Assembly: GCA_944325765.1 (NCBI GenBank)
Contig: CALVBH010000069.1
Coordinates: forward strand, 1-38,786
Reading direction: 5' to 3'
DNA from: an uncultured Bacteroidales bacterium
GTDB lineage: Bacteria > Bacteroidota > Bacteroidia > Bacteroidales > UBA932
DNA: 38,786 bases
The translations under genes were made by a program, and so were the position numbers. Under the pieces are notes generated by a model. That model had not been told where the DNA came from, made no database searches, and saw only the letters and a list, made by a program, of their open reading frames with translations. Shown here piece after piece: positions 1 to 8,165 of the stretch (its first letter is position 1; every line of letters begins with the position of its first letter).

Positions 1-413
1 TAGGCCGGTTTCTTGAAGCCGTTGCAAACGATGTAGAGGTCCCTGTCCACTGCACCCTCCGCTTCGAGGGCTTCTATCAGGTTAAGGTCGAATGCCGACG
101 ATGTCTCGATGTGTATGTCGTTTTTCAGGGCTTCCCTCAGCACGAATTCGAAATGCGAACTTTTCGTACAGTAGCAGTAGTGGTAGCTTCCCTTGTAGTC
201 GGCCTTCGCCATTGCCACGTTGAACATCCTCTTGGCCCTCTGGATCTGGGAGGATATTTTCGGCAGATATGTGATCTTCAAAGGTGTCCCGTACTGGTTT
301 ATGATGTCCATCATATTGATGCCGTGGAAGTAAAGTTCTCCATCTTCCACCTTGAATTCATCCTGCGGAAATTCGAATGTCTGGTCAATCAGATCAATGT
401 ACTTGTTCTTCAT
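1..413 (-). CDS. speA: Arginine decarboxylase, PLP fold type III (3' end missing)
   Basis: The first 137 codons of a gene whose remainder lies beyond base 1. The visible part matches the N-terminus of the Bacteroidetes alanine-racemase-fold (fold type III) arginine decarboxylases, which make agmatine from arginine as the first step of polyamine synthesis in the cytoplasm. The segment YCYCTKSSHFEFV (about residues 79-91) carries the lysine, near residue 84, expected to bind pyridoxal phosphate. It is followed by IHIETSSAFDLNLIEAL, which is characteristic of the family. The start ATG (411-413) is chosen because the protein begins MKNKYIDLIDQTF, as in relatives, and a good promoter lies upstream at 487-517. 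It diverges from tamL. The enzyme class is secure. Substrate choice (arginine rather than ornithine or diaminopimelate) rests on recalled similarity and is less certain. Confidence 0.75.
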   Translation of the reverse strand, partial: MKNKYIDLIDQTFEFPQDEFKVEDGELYFHGINMMDIINQYGTPLKITYLPKISSQIQRAKRMFNVAMAKADYKGSYHYCYCTKSSHFEFVLREALKNDIHIETSSAFDLNLIEALEAEGAVDRDLYIVCNGFKKPA

Positions 414-486
414 TTCTGGTAAACTGACTTAAACGGTTTCACTGGAAATCACGCATCCGATTGAGTCGGATTGTAATTTTCGGCTG

Positions 487-517
487 CAAATATATCATTT
501 AAATTCAGCTTTGCGAA
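487..517 (-). promoter_or_regulatory. Bacteroidetes-type promoter for the arginine decarboxylase gene
   Basis: On the minus strand the -7 element TATATTTG (494 down to 487, followed by C) matches TAnnTTTG perfectly. A TTCG box (517-514), one base off the -33 consensus TTTG, lies 19 bp upstream, the expected spacing. The predicted start of transcription near 480 leaves a leader of about 65 nt. Confidence 0.6.
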
Positions 518-558
518 TATTTCTTATATTTATCTTCACGGATATATAAACGGTTGCG

Positions 559-566
559 TATATTTG
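559..566 (+). promoter_or_regulatory. -7 promoter element upstream of tamL
   Basis: TATATTTG followed by C is a perfect TAnnTTTG. No convincing -33 TTTG lies 19-21 bp upstream. The predicted transcription start (about 573) is only about 5 nt before the ATG at 578, so either the transcript is almost leaderless or translation starts further in, for example at the GTG at 653. Confidence 0.5.
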
Positions 567-577
567 CATCGTATTTT

Positions 578-2827
578 ATGGAAAAATTGCGGGAAAATAG
601 CTGCGGACGTTGCGGCGGAAGCCGGAAACCATCGTACTCCGGCATCCGGAAAGTGCTGGCTGCCGGTATTGCGGCACTTGTCCTCGCTTCCTGCAGCACG
701 ACGAGAGTGTTGCAGGATGGAGAATTCCGCCTGGCGAAGAACAATATAAGCATAACCAATGACAAGTCATTCAATACAAATCAGATAGAGCCGTATCTCA
801 AACAGAGGCCCAACTCTTATTTTATGTTCGGGTGGAATCCTTTCCTGAACGTCTACAACTGGACCAACGGCAAGGGGAAGGGCTGGGACAAGTTCGTGCA
901 GAAGATAGGGGTCGCACCTGTAGTATATGACCCTGAGATGGTGGAAAGCTCCGTGGAGAACATTACCCGCCATCTGGAATACCTCGGATATTTCCACTCG
1001 AAAGTAGATACCGGTATCGAAGTGAAGAAACGCAGGGTATATGTCAGTTATGACATCACCCTCGGGAAACGCTATCCGATAAAGGAAATCAGCATCACTG
1101 TGCCGCAGGGAGACTTCTCGGAAGAGTTCTACCGTGATTCGTCCCTGGTTTCGCTGAAGCCGGGAATGCCGCTTTCGGAAAGTCTCCTTGATGCCGAGAC
1201 GGATAGGATTGCCGCATATATGAGGAACAGGGGGTTCTACAACTTCAACAAGAACTACTTTTTCTTCGAGGCGGATACCCTCGGCAGTACTGACTCGGCC
1301 ATTCTCGATATGCAGATAAGGAACTATACCAGGAACGAGGCAGAGTCGGACGCCAGGCCGCTGTGCAGATTCAGGATAGGCGACGTGTCCATTTCATATC
1401 CTGCCGACCTGAAATTCAGGGAAAAGGTCCTGACGGACCTCAATACCCTCAGACCCGGACAGATCTACAGGGAAAGCCGGGTGAACAATACCTACAACAG
1501 GCTTTCTTCCCTGAGGGTTTTCAGCAGTGTCAACGTCGAAATGACCCAGACGGACACCAATATGGTAGACTGCGAAATAAATCTTACCAGGTCGAAGCTT
1601 CAGGGTGTCAAGGTAAATCTCGAAGCCTCCTCAAACTCCTCGGGGCTTTTCGGTATCTCTCCGCAGCTGTCGTACTATCACAAGAACATATTCAGAGGCG
1701 GAGAATGGCTGAACCTGAGTTTCATGGGAAATTTCCAGTTCAAGTTCAACGACAATATCCATTCCAACGAATTCGGAGTTTCCGCCGGGCTCAGTTTCCC
1801 GAAATTCTTCCTGCTGCCGTACAGGCTTTTCCCGGGTGCCGTACCGCGGACAGACATCAATTTCTCGTACAACTACCAGAACAGGCCCGAATATACCAGG
1901 AACATCATTTCCACTTCTTTCGGTTACAGCGGAAGCTACAGGGGCAGATTCTACTATCAGTTCTACCCGCTGCAGTTCAACGTAGTCCGGCTTTTCAACC
2001 TCGACCAGTCGTTCTTCAACACCCTTTCCAGCGACCCGTTCATGAGAAATGCCTATCAGGACCACTTCGACCTGGGGTCGGGAGGAATCCTGTATTATAC
2101 GACCAATTCCGATGTCGTCCCCAAAACCTCGTTTTTCTATGTCCGCTTCCAGGCCGACATAGCCGGCAATGTCCTCAGTGCATTCAAGCCGCTGATGAGG
2201 AAAGATTCGAACGGCTCCGGGATGATATGGAACACTCCGTTTTCCCAGTATGTCCGTGGCGAACTCACCGTAGGCAGGACCTGGCGTTTCGGACGCAATG
2301 ACGGCCAGGCTCTGGCCACGAGGTTTCTGATAGGGGCGGGGTATGCCTACGGCAATTCGACCGCCCTGCCTTTCGAAAAGCATTTCTATGCAGGCGGTGC
2401 GAACAGCCTTAGAGGGTGGCAGGCCAGATCCGTCGGACCGGGTCTCGCTCCGCTCGACAAGACCTTCATCATAGCCAACCAGACCGGCGACATGAAAATA
2501 GAAGCCAACGTGGAATACAGATTCAAGATGTTCTGGAAAGTGGACGGGGCGCTTTTCGTGGATGCCGGAAACGTATGGACTCTGAGAGATACCGGCGGAG
2601 AGAACAGTTCCGCCTCAAAGCTGATGATGAAGACATTCGCGCAGAGTATCGCGGCGAACTGGGGCCTTGGCGTAAGACTGGACCTGAATTTTCTGCTGCT
2701 GAGGCTCGATATGGGTATGAGACTGCATGATCCCGCGAGAGCGGAAGGCAGCAGATGGCTCAGACCCGGAGAATGGCTGCGGCGCGACGGTTTTGCCGTT
2801 CATTTCGGTGTAGGCTATCCTTTCTGA
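578..2827 (+). CDS. tamL: TamL, Omp85-family outer-membrane assembly lipoprotein
   Basis: A 749-residue BamA/TamA-superfamily protein. The N-terminus carries a lipoprotein signal: a basic stretch, then GIAALVLASC with the acylated cysteine at about residue 39. POTRA-like periplasmic domains follow (GKRYPIKEISI, then CRFRIGDVSI). The C-terminal half is a 16-strand-barrel (bacterial surface antigen) domain ending in GVGYPF with the usual terminal phenylalanine. The motif GGANSLRGW (about residue 612) is the lumen-loop L6 RGF/Y motif of Omp85 proteins. Bacteroidetes TamL is the lipidated counterpart of TamA and is thought to work with TamB in moving or inserting outer-membrane components; no tamB is visible here. 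An in-frame TTG at 554 overlaps the promoter, so the ATG at 578 is preferred; a GTG at 653 just before the hydrophobic core is also possible. Confidence 0.85.
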   Translation: MEKLRENSCGRCGGSRKPSYSGIRKVLAAGIAALVLASCSTTRVLQDGEFRLAKNNISITNDKSFNTNQIEPYLKQRPNSYFMFGWNPFLNVYNWTNGKGKGWDKFVQKIGVAPVVYDPEMVESSVENITRHLEYLGYFHSKVDTGIEVKKRRVYVSYDITLGKRYPIKEISITVPQGDFSEEFYRDSSLVSLKPGMPLSESLLDAETDRIAAYMRNRGFYNFNKNYFFFEADTLGSTDSAILDMQIRNYTRNEAESDARPLCRFRIGDVSISYPADLKFREKVLTDLNTLRPGQIYRESRVNNTYNRLSSLRVFSSVNVEMTQTDTNMVDCEINLTRSKLQGVKVNLEASSNSSGLFGISPQLSYYHKNIFRGGEWLNLSFMGNFQFKFNDNIHSNEFGVSAGLSFPKFFLLPYRLFPGAVPRTDINFSYNYQNRPEYTRNIISTSFGYSGSYRGRFYYQFYPLQFNVVRLFNLDQSFFNTLSSDPFMRNAYQDHFDLGSGGILYYTTNSDVVPKTSFFYVRFQADIAGNVLSAFKPLMRKDSNGSGMIWNTPFSQYVRGELTVGRTWRFGRNDGQALATRFLIGAGYAYGNSTALPFEKHFYAGGANSLRGWQARSVGPGLAPLDKTFIIANQTGDMKIEANVEYRFKMFWKVDGALFVDAGNVWTLRDTGGENSSASKLMMKTFAQSIAANWGLGVRLDLNFLLLRLDMGMRLHDPARAEGSRWLRPGEWLRRDGFAVHFGVGYPF

Positions 2828-2830
2828 TAT

Positions 2831-2861
2831 TTTGGTTTTTCGGGAATTTTCATTATTTTTA
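2831..2861 (+). promoter_or_regulatory. Possible promoter for the zinc-ribbon/TM2 gene
   Basis: TTTG (2831-2834), a 19-bp spacer, then TATTTTTA (2854-2861), which differs from TAnnTTTG only in the last base. The predicted start near 2868 leaves about 38 nt to the ATG at 2907. The -33 box overlaps the DNA just after the tamL stop codon. Confidence 0.4.
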
Positions 2862-2906
2862 CAAAATGTAACCGACTGTACAGACAGTTTCTAAAACCTA
2901 TTGAAA

Positions 2907-3329
2907 ATGGCTTTGACTAATTGCAAGGAATGCGGAAAGGAAATCTCCGATTCAGCATCGGTATGCCCTCACTGCGGAGCGCCGGTGATTAAAGACGTGT
3001 TCTGCCGCAAATGCGGGACGAAAGTATCTGAAAATACGAAATTCTGTCCGACCTGCGGCGAGCCTGTAGCAGCATCGGGGGCTGTGGGTGAAAAGGGAAA
3101 GGACAAGCTTGTGGCAGGACTGCTTGCGATTTTCTTCGGAGGACTCGGAATAGACTATTTCTATCTCGGAAAGACTACCGCAGGCGTGATCTGCATCGTC
3201 ATATCCCTGTTCTCCTGCTATCTCTGGGGTGTTCTTATGTTCATCAAGGGCATTTATATGATCACCCTGACGGATGAGACCTTCAACGAAAAATACGTGG
3301 ACAACGACAGGACACTTCCAATATTCTGA
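2907..3329 (+). CDS. Zinc-ribbon and TM2 domain membrane protein
   Basis: A 140-residue protein of unknown cellular role. The N-terminus has two tandem zinc ribbons: CKECG...CPHCG (about residues 6-24) and CRKCG...CPTCG (about 33-51), eight cysteines able to bind two zinc ions. The C-terminal half is a TM2 domain: KDKLVAGLLAIFFGGLGIDYFYLGK, a turn, then the second hydrophobic helix VICIVISLFSCYLWGVLMFIKGIYM. TM2 domains are short two-helix membrane modules of unproven function. The ATG at 2907 is chosen over an in-frame TTG at 2901. The gene lies 2 bp upstream of the zinc-ribbon/CD225 gene, and both share the architecture of soluble zinc ribbons plus two membrane helices, which suggests a joint function at the inner membrane. 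Confidence 0.85.
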   Translation: MALTNCKECGKEISDSASVCPHCGAPVIKDVFCRKCGTKVSENTKFCPTCGEPVAASGAVGEKGKDKLVAGLLAIFFGGLGIDYFYLGKTTAGVICIVISLFSCYLWGVLMFIKGIYMITLTDETFNEKYVDNDRTLPIF

Positions 3330-3331
3330 TT

Positions 3332-3721
3332 ATGTTTTGCAAGAATTGCGGACAGGAAATTCCCGACGGGGTACGTTTCTGTACCCATTGCGGCACTGAC
3401 CAGCAGTATGACAGCCAGTCCGTCTCCCGTCCGGCATATGACGGACAGAGACCGCCGGCCTATCTGGTATTGTCGATACTGGTGACACTTGCCTGCTGCG
3501 TGCCTTTCGGTATAGTAGGAATCGTCTATGCGTCCAAGGTGGACCCGGCATGGAATGCGGGAAACTATGAAGATGCCCGGACATTCTCCAGAAAGGCCAG
3601 GAACTGGTCGGTCTGGGGTATAGTGATATCCTGTTTCTGGTGGGTTCTGTACATTATCCTGCTTATAGCCGGAGTCACCTGGGCTGCCTGGTGGGATATT
3701 GGCGAACAGTTTTTCGCCTGA
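3332..3721 (+). CDS. Zinc-ribbon and CD225/dispanin-like membrane protein
   Basis: A 129-residue protein. One zinc ribbon (CKNCG...CTHCG, about residues 3-21) is followed by a CD225/dispanin-type two-helix domain. The first helix is YLVLSILVTLACCVPFGIVG, then the conserved loop IVYASKVDPAWNAGNYEDA with an ARTFSRKARNWS stretch, then a second helix rich in W and I. The same fold family includes the animal IFITM restriction factors, but bacterial members have no established role. It follows the TM2 gene by 2 bp and its stop codon overlaps or abuts the start of the DUF2752 gene, so the three are probably one operon. Domain assignment is firm; function is unknown. Confidence 0.8.
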   Translation: MFCKNCGQEIPDGVRFCTHCGTDQQYDSQSVSRPAYDGQRPPAYLVLSILVTLACCVPFGIVGIVYASKVDPAWNAGNYEDARTFSRKARNWSVWGIVISCFWWVLYIILLIAGVTWAAWWDIGEQFFA

Positions 3722-3726
3722 GCACA

Positions 3727-4161
3727 TTGGGGCATTTTGCAAAAGGCAGGAAACGGACCGTTACGGTTCTGACAGTCATTGCCGCTGTGATATTGTTGGC
3801 AGCGGCTGTTTTTCTTTACGGTATCCACGACCCGGGGACCGGAATACTGTATCCCAAATGCCTGTTCTTTATGTTTACCGGACTGGAATGTCCCGGCTGC
3901 GGCTCGCAGAGAGCCATTCACAGTCTGCTGAACGGCGACATTGCCGCTGCAGTGCATTATAATGCGCTGACAGTGGCGGCAATTCCTTATATTGCCGTTT
4001 ATCTGACGACAGTGTCGCTGCAGGCTCTGAAAGTTCCGGAAAAGACTCGGGCAGTCCTCGACAGAATCCGCGGCGCCCTTTCCGGAGGTGCCGCGATACG
4101 AGTCATTCTGGTCATAATCATCCTGTTCTGGATTTTCAGGAACTTTACCGACGTTTTCTGA
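3727..4161 (+). CDS. DUF2752 membrane protein (non-ATG start)
   Basis: A DUF2752 protein of about 144 residues. The diagnostic motif is FTGLECPGCGSQRAIHSLLNG, with a hydrophobic helix before it (VTVLTVIAAVILLAAAVFLYG) and two after it. Its biochemical role is unknown. There is no ATG near the expected start. The frame is open from a GTG at 3640 inside the previous gene, but that extension does not look like family sequence. A TTG at 3727, 5 bp after the upstream stop codon, gives the usual family length; a CTG at 3718 overlapping that stop codon is another option. Either implies translational coupling to the CD225-like gene. It converges on rarA with a 26-bp gap. Confidence 0.75.
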   Translation: MGHFAKGRKRTVTVLTVIAAVILLAAAVFLYGIHDPGTGILYPKCLFFMFTGLECPGCGSQRAIHSLLNGDIAAAVHYNALTVAAIPYIAVYLTTVSLQALKVPEKTRAVLDRIRGALSGGAAIRVILVIIILFWIFRNFTDVF

Positions 4162-4187
4162 TTCCGGATTCCCGCGCATCGGGCCGG

Positions 4188-5501
4188 TCATTCCCCGTAA
4201 TATTTTTTCCACATTTTCGAGAGCCGCGCCTTCATTTCCTCTTCGCGCCTGTTGTCCGCAGGTTCGTACAGAACGGTTCCGGAGAGACTTTCGGGCATGA
4301 ATTCCAGGTCGGTCCAGTGTCCGGGATAGTCATGGGCGTACTTGTACCCGTCGCTGTAGCCAAGTTCTTCCATCAGTCCGGTAGGCGCGTTCCTCAGATA
4401 CAGGGGAACAGGAGCATCCTGGGTGTCCCGGGCCAGAGCCATAGCCTTGTCCACGGCCAGGTATGCAGAATTGCTTTTCGGGGACGATGCCAGGTAAATG
4501 GCGGTTTCCGACAGGGGTATCCGGGCTTCAGGCATACCGATATTGTGAACGGTCTGGAAGCAGGCGTTGGCCAGGAGCATGGCATTGGGATTCGCCAGGC
4601 CTATGTCTTCGGAAGCGAGGATGCAAAGGCGTCTGGCGATGAACAGAGGGTCTTCGCCGCCGTTAAGCATATGGGCAAGCCAGTAGACGGCTGCATTGGG
4701 GTCCGAACCCCTTATGCTCTTGATGAAAGCCGATATGATGTCATAGTGCATTTCCCCGCCCTTGTCATAGACGGAAAGATGTTCGTTCAGGCGGGAAGTC
4801 ACGGTGCGGTCGTCGATGACCACTGTCTCGTCGCTCCTGTATGTCGAAACTATCAGGTCCAGTATGTTCAGCAGCTTGCGTGCGTCTCCGCCGCTGTAGC
4901 GGTACAGGGCTGCGGTTTCCCTGATGTCGAACCGGCGCGTCTTCAGCAGGACATCCTGTGTGACGGTGCGGTTCAGGAGGATTTCGAGGTCTTCCTTTAC
5001 GAGAGGCTTCAGCACGAAAACCTGACATCTCGAGAGCAGAGGTGTTATCACTTCAAAGGAAGGGTTTTCGGTAGTGGCTCCTATCAGGGTCACGATTCCT
5101 TCTTCCACTGCCCCCAGAAGCGCATCCTGCTGCGATTTGCTGAACCTGTGTATTTCATCGATGAACAGGACGGGAGGATTGGCGGTAGAGAAGATGGACT
5201 CGCTCCGGGCCTTGTCTATGACCTCGCGCACCTCCTTCACTCCTGCGCTTACGGCAGACAGCGTATAGAATTCCAGATTCATGGTCGAGGCAATGATTTT
5301 CGCTAGGGTCGTCTTGCCTACGCCCGGAGGCCCCCACAGTATGAAGGAACGCAGGGAGCCGCTTTCCATCATCTGCCGGATTACGGCGCCGGGCCCGACC
5401 AGATGCTTCTGCCCCACGTAATCTTCTATGGAAGCAGGCCTCATACGTTCCGGAAGAGGCGGCAACATCCTGGTATGTACGGAGTTATCCTCGAAACCCA
5501 T
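4188..5501 (-). CDS. rarA: Replication-associated recombination protein A (RarA/MgsA)
   Basis: A 437-residue AAA+ ATPase of the RarA/MgsA/WRNIP1 family, which acts at stalled or gapped replication forks and interacts with single-strand-binding protein in studied species. Walker A is GPPGVGKTT (about residues 58-66), Walker B is LFIDEIHRF (acidic pair about 115-116), sensor 1 is IGATTENPSF, and the C-terminal tetramerisation region is present (SDPNAAVYWLAHMLNGGEDP and following). Length is normal. The ATG at 5499-5501 follows a perfect -7 element on the minus strand. It stands alone and diverges from pyk. Confidence 0.95.
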   Translation of the reverse strand: MGFEDNSVHTRMLPPLPERMRPASIEDYVGQKHLVGPGAVIRQMMESGSLRSFILWGPPGVGKTTLAKIIASTMNLEFYTLSAVSAGVKEVREVIDKARSESIFSTANPPVLFIDEIHRFSKSQQDALLGAVEEGIVTLIGATTENPSFEVITPLLSRCQVFVLKPLVKEDLEILLNRTVTQDVLLKTRRFDIRETAALYRYSGGDARKLLNILDLIVSTYRSDETVVIDDRTVTSRLNEHLSVYDKGGEMHYDIISAFIKSIRGSDPNAAVYWLAHMLNGGEDPLFIARRLCILASEDIGLANPNAMLLANACFQTVHNIGMPEARIPLSETAIYLASSPKSNSAYLAVDKAMALARDTQDAPVPLYLRNAPTGLMEELGYSDGYKYAHDYPGHWTDLEFMPESLSGTVLYEPADNRREEEMKARLSKMWKKYYGE

Positions 5502-5523
5502 AATTTGTCATTTTTGAATTGGG

Positions 5524-5531
5524 CAAAATTA
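5524..5531 (-). promoter_or_regulatory. -7 promoter element for rarA
   Basis: On the minus strand 5531-5524 reads TAATTTTG followed by C, a perfect TAnnTTTG, about 22 bp upstream of the rarA ATG. No good -33 box was found at the usual distance. Confidence 0.45.
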
Positions 5532-5586
5532 ACAATTATTTCTTAAATTCGCGACCGGTATTTACAGGCTGATTAACCCGAGAAAA

Positions 5587-6990
5587 ATGTTTGAAAAGAA
5601 GACCAAAATCATTTGCACCGTCTCCGATTTCAGATGCGACGTGGATTTTCTGACCAGGCTTTATGAAAGCGGGATGAACATCGTCAGAATCAATTCCGCC
5701 CACGCACCTCTCGAAGGCGCTCAGAAGATAGTGGACAATGTCCGGCAAGTCTCCGACAAAATAGGCATACTCGTCGATACCAAGGGCCCGGAGGTCCGGC
5801 TTACGCAAGTCGCCGACCCGGAAGGATTCAATGTCCGCCAGGGGGACTGGATAGAAATCCACAACGGACCCGACAAGATGTGCAGTTACCCTGTCCTCTA
5901 TACTTCGTATGACAATTTCGTCTCTGACGTCCCCGTGGGTTCCCACGTCCTCATAGACGACGGGGCGGTCGATCTTTTCATAACGGGGAAGGACGATGAC
6001 AAACTCCTCTGCGAGGTGCAGAACAACGGAGTAATCAGGGGCAGGAAAAGCGTGAATGTGCCCAACGTCCACATCGCACTTCCGGCCCTGACCGAAAAAG
6101 ACAGGAAATTCATCGAATGGGCCATAGACGCGGATATCGATTTCATAGCCCACTCGTTCGTCAGGAGCAAGGATGACCTGCTGGAGATACAGAAGATTCT
6201 GGATGAAAGGCACAGCCATCTTAAAATCATCTCAAAAATCGAAAACCAGCAGGGAATAGACAACCTCGACGAAATCCTTTCGCACTGCTATGCCGTGATG
6301 GTGGCCAGGGGCGATCTCGGCGTGGAAATCGCGGCTGAGAAGATACCGCTGATACAGAAACAGATTATTCACAAGTGCAGGACCAGGAAAAAACCTGTCA
6401 TCATAGCCACGCAGATGCTTCACAGTATGATAGAGAATCCCCGCCCGACCAGGGCAGAGGTTACCGATGTGGCGAATGCCATTTTCCAGAGCAGCGACGC
6501 GATAATGCTGAGCGGGGAGACGGCCAGCGGAAAATATCCGGTAGAGGCAGTGTCTACTATGGCCAGGATAGCCAAGGAAGCGGAAAAATCCATCGACGTA
6601 TCCCTCGACCTGAATCTGGAAAAGGTGACCAAGCCCATAGCAGCCGTTCTGGCGAAGGAATTGGTGATGGCCACGCAGAGCCTTCCGGTAAAGGCCATTA
6701 TCTTCGATACATGGACAGGGCGTACAGGGCGGTATCTTTCCGAATTCAGGCCCAAGGTGCCGATTTATGCCATGTGCTACAACGACTTTACAATGCGCGA
6801 ACTGGCACTGGCGTACGATATTTACTGCTACAGATTCCCTGTCCAGAAGAGCAAGGAGGCTTTCGTGACCAATGCGGTGAAGATGCTGGAAGAAGAAGGC
6901 AGGATAGCGCACGGAGATCTGGTCGGTTTCATCGGCGGCAGTTTCAACGATGAACTCGGTGCCACTTATATGGAATTCAAATATATCTGA
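5587..6990 (+). CDS. pyk: Pyruvate kinase
   Basis: A 467-residue pyruvate kinase, converting phosphoenolpyruvate and ADP to pyruvate and ATP at the end of glycolysis. Family motifs are in order: TKIICTVSD at the N-terminus, VDTKGPEVRLT, the B-domain segment, SKIENQQGIDNLDEIL (catalytic lysine and magnesium-binding glutamate region), VARGDLGVEI, KPVIIATQMLHSMIENPRPTRAEVTDVANA and LSGETASGKYPVEAV. The C-terminal domain is complete. It heads a run of four closely spaced genes: a GNAT acetyltransferase starts 5 bp later, then two exported proteins. Confidence 0.95.
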   Translation: MFEKKTKIICTVSDFRCDVDFLTRLYESGMNIVRINSAHAPLEGAQKIVDNVRQVSDKIGILVDTKGPEVRLTQVADPEGFNVRQGDWIEIHNGPDKMCSYPVLYTSYDNFVSDVPVGSHVLIDDGAVDLFITGKDDDKLLCEVQNNGVIRGRKSVNVPNVHIALPALTEKDRKFIEWAIDADIDFIAHSFVRSKDDLLEIQKILDERHSHLKIISKIENQQGIDNLDEILSHCYAVMVARGDLGVEIAAEKIPLIQKQIIHKCRTRKKPVIIATQMLHSMIENPRPTRAEVTDVANAIFQSSDAIMLSGETASGKYPVEAVSTMARIAKEAEKSIDVSLDLNLEKVTKPIAAVLAKELVMATQSLPVKAIIFDTWTGRTGRYLSEFRPKVPIYAMCYNDFTMRELALAYDIYCYRFPVQKSKEAFVTNAVKMLEEEGRIAHGDLVGFIGGSFNDELGATYMEFKYI

Positions 6991-6995
6991 CAGTT

Positions 6996-7595
6996 ATGGA
7001 CAAGACAGCCGAAATCCGCGTAAGGGATGCCCGCAGGGAAGATGCGGCGCGTGTGGCGGAACTGATAGTTATGGCCTGGCCCGTGGAAGAATTCCTCGCG
7101 ATGCAGGAAGGGCTTACACTTGAGCGGTTTACCGATATGATAAGGACTTTCGTCGAGGCGGAAGACAACGTCTACAGCTACCGGTATGCCAAAGTGGCCG
7201 AAGTTCTCATGCCGGACGGTTCCTTCCGTGTGGCAGGTATGATGAACGGATATGACGGGGCCAGATATCAGGAACTGAAACAGCCGGTTTTGGATGTCAT
7301 GACCCGGGAATTCGCCTCGGGCGGCGATTTCGGAAATGCCGTGGAAACGGAAGCCGGTGAATTTTATCTGGATTCTGCCGGAGTGGACCCTTCGATGCGT
7401 TCCATGGGTATAGGTTCAAGACTTTTCAAGGCTATGCTCGAAAGAGCTGCGGCAGAAGGCTTTACGGTAGCCGGTCTGATAGTGGATGAAGACAAGCCCG
7501 CAGCCGAAGCGCTTTATCTGCGATTGGGCTTCAAGGTAGTGGGATACCGCGATTTTCTGGGTCACAGGATGAAGCACATGCAGAAAAACATCTGA
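6996..7595 (+). CDS. GNAT-family N-acetyltransferase
   Basis: A 199-residue GNAT protein. The N-terminal strand IRVRDARREDAARVAELI is typical. The acetyl-CoA-binding motif A is VDPSMRSMGIGSRLFKAML (about residues 130-148; R/Q-x-x-G-x-G/A type: RSMGIG). The C-terminal LYLRLGFKVVGY is motif B. The central part (about 45-125) is longer than in minimal GNATs. The acceptor, which could be a small amine or a protein N-terminus, cannot be read from the sequence. It sits 5 bp after pyk and 2 bp before an exported protein gene, so co-transcription is likely. Confidence 0.85.
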   Translation: MDKTAEIRVRDARREDAARVAELIVMAWPVEEFLAMQEGLTLERFTDMIRTFVEAEDNVYSYRYAKVAEVLMPDGSFRVAGMMNGYDGARYQELKQPVLDVMTREFASGGDFGNAVETEAGEFYLDSAGVDPSMRSMGIGSRLFKAMLERAAAEGFTVAGLIVDEDKPAAEALYLRLGFKVVGYRDFLGHRMKHMQKNI

Positions 7596-7597
7596 TT

Positions 7598-8164
7598 ATG
7601 AAGGCAGAGGTCTGCATAGCGGCCATCACGGCACTGCTTGCAGTGCATTTCCAGTCTCCGGCCGAAAATGTCCGTCAGGAGGCAGGCCAAGGCCGAAGTT
7701 ATGCCAAAGCTGCAGGAATATCCCTCTGTTTCAACGAATTCTCCGCTTCATACCGTACAGCCGTAAAAGAAGACGAACTGTTGAACCTGTCCTTGAATAT
7801 CGACATGGCCGGAGTGATTCCGGGCTACTGTGACGCCCCCGGAATTTCGGCAGGCATAACATATCAGTATGTGTTTTCGGGAAAGGACTATCCTTCCGGA
7901 GAATCCATCCGTTTTTTTGCCGGACCGGGAGCGGATGTCGGTTATCTGCGCGACTCGGGAGGACGGTACGGCTGTATGGTCGCCGTCACGGGATGCGTCG
8001 GACTGGAATATATCTTCTGCGTTCCGGTTTCCATTTCCCTGACCGTCGAGCCATGTCTCGGAATCCATGTCAGGAAAGACGGCAATGACCTTATGGCCGG
8101 GCTGTACAAGGCAGGACTTGTCTACTCGCTTTACCCCCATCTGGGCCTCAAATATCTGTTCTGA
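7598..8164 (+). CDS. Small exported beta-barrel-like protein
   Basis: A 188-residue protein that I do not recognise by name. The N-terminus looks like a signal peptide (MKAEVCIAAITALLAVHFQS) with cleavage probably near residue 20-25. The rest alternates polar and hydrophobic residues in short strands separated by glycine or charged turns (GAGADVGYLRD, VAVTGCVGLEYIF, VEPCLGIHV) and ends HLGLKYLF with a terminal phenylalanine, as expected for a small eight-stranded outer-membrane barrel. It lies 2 bp after the GNAT gene and its stop is 1 bp from the next ATG, which encodes another exported barrel-like protein. Confidence 0.6.
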   Translation: MKAEVCIAAITALLAVHFQSPAENVRQEAGQGRSYAKAAGISLCFNEFSASYRTAVKEDELLNLSLNIDMAGVIPGYCDAPGISAGITYQYVFSGKDYPSGESIRFFAGPGADVGYLRDSGGRYGCMVAVTGCVGLEYIFCVPVSISLTVEPCLGIHVRKDGNDLMAGLYKAGLVYSLYPHLGLKYLF

Positions 8165-8165
8165 A

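Noticed and set aside
1363-2301. A 312-codon plus-strand frame inside tamL, and similar long frames antisense to pyk, valS and the Hdr-like genes.
   Set aside because: They overlap well-supported genes in other frames and their translations show no family features.
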